This document shows, in pieces, positions 32,529 to 36,996 of a DNA stretch of 36,996 nt. Made by a program: the position numbers and the translations under genes. The notes under the pieces are model-generated. The model was not told the DNA's origin. It did no database searches and worked only from the letters and a program-made list of their open reading frames with translations. The stretch comes from Cupriavidus pauculus (GTDB lineage Bacteria; Pseudomonadota; Gammaproteobacteria; Burkholderiales; Burkholderiaceae): the NCBI RefSeq assembly GCF_002858765.1, contig NZ_PJRP01000006.1, forward strand, positions 311,288-348,283. Reading direction: 5' to 3'. Each line of letters begins with the position of its first letter. The stretch's first letter is position 1.

Positions 32529-33572
32529 ATGGGAGTACCGCTGGTCGGCATCATCGCCAATCCCGTATCGGCACGCGATATTCGCCGCGTGATTGCCAAC
32601 GCCAACAGCCTGCAGCTGGCTGACCGCGTCAATATCGTGTTGCGCCTGCTGGCCGCGCTGTCGGCCTGCGGCATCGACCGCGTGATGATGATGCCGGACC
32701 GCGAGGGCCTGCGCGTCATGCTCACCCGTCACCTGAACCGCCACCAGGGGCCCGATGCCCGCCTGCCGGCGGTGGAGTTCATCGACATGCCGGTGACAGC
32801 GCGCGTCGACGATACGCTGCACGCCGCCCGCCATATGGCCGACGCAGGCGTGTCCGTCATCATCGTGCTGGGCGGCGACGGCACGCACCGCGCCGTGGTG
32901 CGCGAATGCGGCGCGGTGCCGATTGCCGGGCTGTCCACCGGCACCAACAACGCCTTCCCTGAAATGCGCGAGCCGACCATCACCGGGTTGGCCGCCGGCC
33001 TGTACGCCACCGGGCAGATCCCGGCCGGACGGGCGCTGGCCTCGAACAAGCGGCTCGATATCGTGATTCGCGACGCCGATGGCGGCTTCCGGCGCGATAT
33101 TGCCCTGGTCGACGCCGTGATCGCGCACGAGCAGTTCATCGGCGCCCGTGCGCTATGGCGGGCCGACACGCTGGCCGCCGTCTACGTGGCCTATGCCGAT
33201 CCGCAGGCGATTGGCCTGTCCGCCATCGCCGGGCTGCTGGAGCCGGTGGGCCGGCGCGAGCCCGGTGGCCTGGCCATCGAGCTGGCACCGGCCGGCGAGG
33301 GCGCCTTCGATTTGCTCGCGCCGATTGCCCCGGGCCTGCTCTGCACGGTACCGATTGCGGGCTGGCACCGCATCGCGCACGCCCGGCCGCACCGTGTGCG
33401 CCAGCGCGCCGGCATCGTCGCCCTGGACGGCGAACGCGAGCTGGCATTCGGGCCGCGCGACGAGGTCACCGTCACGCTGCACGACCACGCGTTCCGCAGC
33501 ATCGACGTGGCGGCCTGCATGCGCTATGCCGCGAGCGAACACCTGATGCGCAGCGTACCGGCGCTGACCTGA
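32529..33572 (+). CDS. acoX: Acetoin catabolism protein X (ATP-NAD kinase-like)
   Basis: The protein has 347 residues; ATG 32529 follows AGGAGAC. The ATP-NAD kinase fold is clear: GIIANPVSARD (7-17), VLGGDGTHR (113-121), STGTNNAFPE (136-145). AcoX is the first gene of aco operons and is not needed for the E1/E2 chemistry; its real substrate is not settled. The genes acoX, acoA, acoB and acoC follow in order on one strand, and acoX is the first behind the sigma-54 promoter. The call rests on the kinase motifs plus this position. Confidence 0.9.
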   Translation: MGVPLVGIIANPVSARDIRRVIANANSLQLADRVNIVLRLLAALSACGIDRVMMMPDREGLRVMLTRHLNRHQGPDARLPAVEFIDMPVTARVDDTLHAARHMADAGVSVIIVLGGDGTHRAVVRECGAVPIAGLSTGTNNAFPEMREPTITGLAAGLYATGQIPAGRALASNKRLDIVIRDADGGFRRDIALVDAVIAHEQFIGARALWRADTLAAVYVAYADPQAIGLSAIAGLLEPVGRREPGGLAIELAPAGEGAFDLLAPIAPGLLCTVPIAGWHRIAHARPHRVRQRAGIVALDGERELAFGPRDEVTVTLHDHAFRSIDVAACMRYAASEHLMRSVPALT

Positions 33573-33642
33573 TCCTGATTCCGTCATCCCCCCATCACAA
33601 GCCACCCACTACAAGGCAGTACCACCACCAAAGGAGACGACC

Positions 33643-34641
33643 ATGAGCGCCAGCCCTTCGCAGTCAGCGCAGTTGCCCCTCGACAGGGAGACATTGCTGA
33701 CCGTGTACCGCAAGATGCGGACGATCCGCGATTTCGAGGAACGCCTGCATGTGGATTTTGGCCGGGGGGATATTCCCGGCTTCGTGCACCTCTACGCCGG
33801 CGAGGAGGCGGCGGGCGTGGGCATTCTTCACCATCTGCACGATGGCGACCGCATTGCCAGTACCCACCGTGGCCATGGCCACTGCATCGCCAAGGGGGTG
33901 GACCCGGTGGCGATGATGAAGGAGATCTACGGCAAGAAGGGCGGCTCCTGCAATGGCAAGGGCGGGTCGATGCATATCGCCGACCTGTCGAGGGGGATGA
34001 TGGGCGCCAACGGCATCCTGGGCGCGGGCGCGCCGCTGGTCTGTGGCGCCGCGCTGGCGGCCAAGTTCCGTGGCAAGGGCGAGGTGGGCATCACGTTCTG
34101 CGGCGACGGGGCGTCGAACCAGGGCACCTTCCTGGAAAGCCTGAACCTGGCGGCCGTATGGAACCTGCCGGTGATCTTCGTCATCGAGAACAACGGCTAC
34201 GCAGAATCCACGTCGCGCGACTACGGCACGGCCGTCGACAGCTACGTGGATCGTGCAGCGGGCTTCGGCATTCCGGGCGTAACCGTGGACGGCACCGACT
34301 TCTTCGCCGTGCACGAGGCAGCGGGCGAAGTCATCCGGCGCGCGCGCGAAGGCGGCGGCCCGTCGCTGCTGGAATGCAAGATGGTCCGCTTCTACGGCCA
34401 CTTCGAGGGCGATGCCCAGACCTATCGCGGCGCCGGGGAGCTGGACGATATCCGCGCCAACAAGGACTGCCTGAAGCTGTTCACGCGGGCCGTGACCCAG
34501 GCCGGCGTGGTGACGCGCGACGAGTTCGATGCCATCGACCGCGAGGTGGCCGCGCTGATCGACCACGCCGTGCAGGAAGCCAAGGCCGCGCCGCTGCCGG
34601 GGCCCGAAGACCTGCTGACCGATGTCTATGTGAGCTACTGA
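33643..34641 (+). CDS. acoA: Acetoin dehydrogenase E1 alpha subunit (TPP-dependent)
   Basis: The protein has 332 residues with AAAGGAGA before ATG 33643. E1-alpha marks include THRGHGHCIAKG (74-85), KGGSMHIAD and the TPP/Mg motif starting GDGASNQG (154-161) and ending ENNGYA (182-187). It binds TPP with AcoB and cleaves acetoin, releasing acetaldehyde and leaving a hydroxyethyl group that AcoC takes up. Length and motifs are those of the acetoin type rather than pyruvate E1, and acoX upstream confirms it. A 61-base gap with a hairpin precedes acoB. Confidence 0.92.
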   Translation: MSASPSQSAQLPLDRETLLTVYRKMRTIRDFEERLHVDFGRGDIPGFVHLYAGEEAAGVGILHHLHDGDRIASTHRGHGHCIAKGVDPVAMMKEIYGKKGGSCNGKGGSMHIADLSRGMMGANGILGAGAPLVCGAALAAKFRGKGEVGITFCGDGASNQGTFLESLNLAAVWNLPVIFVIENNGYAESTSRDYGTAVDSYVDRAAGFGIPGVTVDGTDFFAVHEAAGEVIRRAREGGGPSLLECKMVRFYGHFEGDAQTYRGAGELDDIRANKDCLKLFTRAVTQAGVVTRDEFDAIDREVAALIDHAVQEAKAAPLPGPEDLLTDVYVSY

Positions 34642-34649
34642 TCGATCGA

Positions 34650-34667
34650 CTGGACGCGAGCGTCCGG
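34650..34667 (+). other. Small hairpin in the acoA-acoB gap
   Basis: GGACG and CGTCC pair around CGAG, with two more outer pairs (one G-U), giving about 7 pairs. It may affect mRNA decay between the subunit genes; there is no T-run. Confidence 0.3.
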
Positions 34668-34702
34668 GCATCCAAGCCATTCCAATACAAGGAGACATCA
34701 AC

Positions 34703-35719
34703 ATGGCCCGCAAACTCAGCATGAAGCTGGCGATCAACGAAGCGATCGACCAGGAAATGACCCGCGATCCGAGCGTGATCATGCTCGGCGAGGATATCGT
34801 CGGCGGCGCAGGCGCCGATGGCGAGAAAGACGCCTGGGGCGGTGTGCTCGGCGTGACCAAGGGGCTGTACGCCAAGCACGGCGACCGTCTGCTGGACACG
34901 CCGCTATCCGAATCGGCCTACGTCGGGGCCGCGATCGGCGCCGCCGCCTGCGGCATGCGCCCGATTGCCGAACTGATGTTCATCGACTTCATGGGCGTCT
35001 GCTTCGACCAGATCTTCAACCAGGCCGCCAAGTTCCGCTACATGTTCGGCGGCAAGGCCGAAACGCCGGTGGTGATCCGCGCCATGGTCGGTGCGGGTTT
35101 TCGCGCAGCGGCCCAGCACAGCCAGATGCTGACGCCGATCTTCACGCATATCCCCGGCCTCAAGGTGGTGTGCCCGTCCACGCCGTACGACACCAAGGGC
35201 CTGCTGATCCAGGCCATCCGCGACAACGACCCCGTGATCTTCTGCGAGCACAAGAACCTGTATGGGCTGGAGGGCGACGTGCCCGAGGGTGCCTACGCGA
35301 TTCCGTTCGGCGAGGCCAATATCGCGCGGGACGGCAAGGACGTGACCATCGTCAGCTATGGCCTGATGGTGCATCGCGCGCTGGAGGCGGCGGCCACGCT
35401 GGCCAAGGATGGCATCGAGGCCGAGGTGATCGACCTACGCACGCTGTCGCCGCTGGACATGGACACCGTGCTTGAGTCGGTGGAGAACACCGGCCGCCTG
35501 GTGGTGGTGGACGAAGCCAGCCCCCGCTGCAACATCGCCACCGACATTGCCGCCCAGACCGCGCAGCAGGCGTTTGGCGCGCTCAAGGCCGGCATCGAGA
35601 TGGTCTGCCCGCCGCATACGCCGGTGCCGTTCTCGCCCACGCTCGAAGACCTGTATATCCCCAGCGCGGCCCGCATCGTGGAAGCCGTGCGCAAGACCAT
35701 GAAGGGAGGCAAGCACTGA
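34703..35719 (+). CDS. acoB: Acetoin dehydrogenase E1 beta subunit
   Basis: The protein has 338 residues; ATG 34703 follows AAGGAGA. Transketolase-type E1-beta marks are visible: MLGEDIVGGAG (27-37), DTPLSESAYVGAAIGAA (65-81), FIDFMGVCFDQIFNQAAKFRYM, then the C-terminal domain with VIDLRTLSPLDMDTV and VVVDEASPRCN. It forms the alpha2beta2 E1 with AcoA. Its stop codon shares a base with the start of acoC, so the two are coupled. Confidence 0.92.
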   Translation: MARKLSMKLAINEAIDQEMTRDPSVIMLGEDIVGGAGADGEKDAWGGVLGVTKGLYAKHGDRLLDTPLSESAYVGAAIGAAACGMRPIAELMFIDFMGVCFDQIFNQAAKFRYMFGGKAETPVVIRAMVGAGFRAAAQHSQMLTPIFTHIPGLKVVCPSTPYDTKGLLIQAIRDNDPVIFCEHKNLYGLEGDVPEGAYAIPFGEANIARDGKDVTIVSYGLMVHRALEAAATLAKDGIEAEVIDLRTLSPLDMDTVLESVENTGRLVVVDEASPRCNIATDIAAQTAQQAFGALKAGIEMVCPPHTPVPFSPTLEDLYIPSAARIVEAVRKTMKGGKH

Positions 35720-36831
35720 TGGCCGCAGCAATCACCCCGATCGTGATGCCCAAGTGGGGCCTGTCGATGAAGGAAGGCACCATCAATGCCTGGCTGGTCG
35801 ACACCGGCGCCAGGATTACCGTGGGCTTGCCGATCCTTGATGTGGAAACCGACAAGATCGCCAACGCCGTGGAGGCCCCCGACGCCGGCACGCTGCGGCG
35901 CAAGGTGGCCGAAGCGGGCGACGTGCTGCCCGTGAAGGCGCTGCTTGGCGTACTGGCACCCGATGAGGTCAGCGATGCGGAAATCGACGCGTATGTCGCC
36001 GGCTATGAGACGCCGGCCGATGACGAGGATGAAGATGAGGCCGGCCCCGCCTATCAGTTCGTGGAGGTCGACGGCCTGCGCGTCCGCTACGCCCGCAGGG
36101 GCCACGGCGCCGAAGCGGTGCTCTTCCTCCACGGCTTCGGTGGGGATCTGGACAACTGGCTGTTCAACCTCGATCCGCTGGCGGACACGTACACCGTGGT
36201 GGCGCTGGACCTGCCTGGGCACGGGCAGACCACGCCCCGCCTGGCTGGCACGACGCTGGCGGAGATGGCAGGTTTCGTGACGCGCTTCCTCGACGCCGTG
36301 GACATCGGCCAGGCGCACCTGGTGGGGCATTCGATGGGCGGCGGCATCGCCGCGCAACTGGCCGTGGACGCCCCGCAGCGCGTGCTGTCGGTGGCGCTGG
36401 TGTCGCCGGTGGGCTTTGGCGACGAGATCAACAACGGCTACACGGAGGGCTTTGTCAACGCGCAGTCGCGCCGCGACCTGAAGCCGGTCATCGAACTGCT
36501 GTTCGCCAATCCCGATCTGGTCAGCCGGCAGATGCTGGACGACCTGCTGCGCTACAAGCGGCTTGACGGCGTGCCGGAGGCGCTGGCCGCACTGGGCGCC
36601 AGCCTGTTCGCTGACGGCCGCCAGCGCGAGCAGCCGGGCCGCCAGCTGGCCGAGGCAGGCAAGCGCACGCTGATGATCTGGGGCGCCCGGGATCAGGTCG
36701 TCCCACCGGCCCACGCGGACAACGCCCCGGCCGGCGCCACCGTCACGGTGTTCGACGACGCCGGCCATATGAGCCAGATGGAAAAGGCCGGCGAGGTGAA
36801 CGGGCTGCTGAGGGGGCATCTGGCGGGGTAG
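35719..36831 (+). CDS. acoC: Acetoin dehydrogenase E2 (dihydrolipoyl acetyltransferase) with alpha/beta-hydrolase domain
   Basis: The protein has 370 residues; its ATG overlaps the acoB stop by one base, with GGGAGG upstream. Residues 5-80 are a lipoyl domain with the lipoylated Lys46 in VETDKIAN. An acidic linker (DDEDEDE, 101-107) leads to an alpha/beta-hydrolase domain with Ser205 in GHSMGG, Asp325 and His350, in place of the usual E2 acyltransferase core. This is the known build of AcoC in Ralstonia-type aco operons. It moves the acetyl group to CoA. E3 (lipoamide dehydrogenase) is not in the window. Confidence 0.93.
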   Translation: MAAAITPIVMPKWGLSMKEGTINAWLVDTGARITVGLPILDVETDKIANAVEAPDAGTLRRKVAEAGDVLPVKALLGVLAPDEVSDAEIDAYVAGYETPADDEDEDEAGPAYQFVEVDGLRVRYARRGHGAEAVLFLHGFGGDLDNWLFNLDPLADTYTVVALDLPGHGQTTPRLAGTTLAEMAGFVTRFLDAVDIGQAHLVGHSMGGGIAAQLAVDAPQRVLSVALVSPVGFGDEINNGYTEGFVNAQSRRDLKPVIELLFANPDLVSRQMLDDLLRYKRLDGVPEALAALGASLFADGRQREQPGRQLAEAGKRTLMIWGARDQVVPPAHADNAPAGATVTVFDDAGHMSQMEKAGEVNGLLRGHLAG

Positions 36832-36872
36832 GGCGGTTGTGGACCGCAGCTTGCTTCGCCAGAGATGGTCTC

Positions 36873-36996
36873 TGTAGTGGTCAAGTTTTTTCAGACAGGT
36901 ATTAGGGTGGTCTGTTGGAACTTGTCCTCGTAGTCTGTTGGCGACGTGTAGCCCAGTGTCGAATGCAAGCGCACCGGGTTGTAGAAGCCCACGATG
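36873..36996 (-). mobile_element. End of an IS3-family insertion sequence (runs off the right edge)
   Basis: The end of the transposase gene and a likely terminal repeat starting TGTAGTGGTCAAG (36873) are visible, 41 bases after the acoC stop. The start of the element, its other end and the target duplication are outside the window. The exact boundary at 36873 is a guess from the TG start common in this family. Confidence 0.7.
36891..36996 (-). CDS. C-terminal part of an IS3-family transposase (OrfB), cut by the edge
   Basis: Thirty-four residues and the stop codon are visible, reading IVGFYNPVRLHSTLGYTSP and on to a tail TTLIPV. FYNxxRLHSTLGYxSPxxYE is the hallmark of the C-terminus of IS3-family transposases; the catalytic residues lie beyond the edge. 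It faces acoC tail to tail. Whether the rest is intact cannot be seen. Confidence 0.9.
   Translation of the reverse strand, partial: IVGFYNPVRLHSTLGYTSPTDYEDKFQQTTLIPV

Overview
The window is about 37 kb of GC-rich bacterial chromosome or chromid, densely packed with genes. It most resembles a metabolically versatile Burkholderiaceae member of the Cupriavidus/Ralstonia type. The reasons are the acoR-acoXABC arrangement with a sigma-54 promoter, a Bug-type (tripartite tricarboxylate family) binding protein, a XenA-like ene-reductase, four local LysR/AraC regulators beside small catabolic operons, and GC-biased codons that open long false frames on the opposite strands. The genus is an inference from gene content; no rRNA or other marker is present.

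Layout. 1-2.7 kb: the 5' end of a probable sterol-desaturase-family gene (-), an exported DUF4410 protein, a Gly/Tyr-rich lipoprotein, and a small unknown protein (-). 2.9-9.6 kb: a secreted MetX-like alpha/beta hydrolase, an EEP phosphatase overlapping a PLD-VTT fusion (a membrane-lipid module like E. coli ybhP/clsB), an AraC regulator overlapping an EamA transporter, and a DUF985 cupin protein. 9.6-14.3 kb: a LysR gene divergent from a xenA-like ene-reductase, then a patatin-gntP pair. 14.4-19.8 kb: a sugar-acid locus with an enolase-superfamily dehydratase, a PdxA2-like dehydrogenase, a Bug binding protein, a divergent L-2-keto-3-deoxyarabonate-dehydratase-like gene and a LysR gene. 19.9-23.3 kb: an amidase divergent from a LysR gene across a perfect palindrome, and a BON-domain protein. 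23.6-27.6 kb: atoE-like transporter, yciI-like, cyclase family, catC (muconolactone isomerase) and pcaD (enol-lactonase), apparently one operon without catA or catB. 27.6-30.0 kb: a YdcF protein convergent with a membrane-anchored FMN glutamate-synthase-like protein, their stop codons abutting. 30.3-36.8 kb: acoR followed by acoXABC for acetoin cleavage. 36.87 kb to the edge: the end of an IS3-family element inserted just behind acoC.

How the genes work together. AcoR should sense acetoin through its GAF region, bind the two dyads just behind its own gene, and activate the -24/-12 promoter ahead of acoX. AcoA/AcoB (E1) and AcoC (E2) then convert acetoin to acetyl-CoA and acetaldehyde; the E3 subunit is not in view. 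The sugar-acid locus reads as uptake (Bug), dehydration to a 2-keto-3-deoxy acid, and a second dehydration to alpha-ketoglutarate semialdehyde. The atoE-yciI-cyclase-catC-pcaD block reads as import of a small carboxylate or lactone and its entry into the 3-oxoadipate pathway below catechol. The last two proposals are the best candidates for undescribed biology. No tRNA, rRNA, CRISPR array or prophage was seen.
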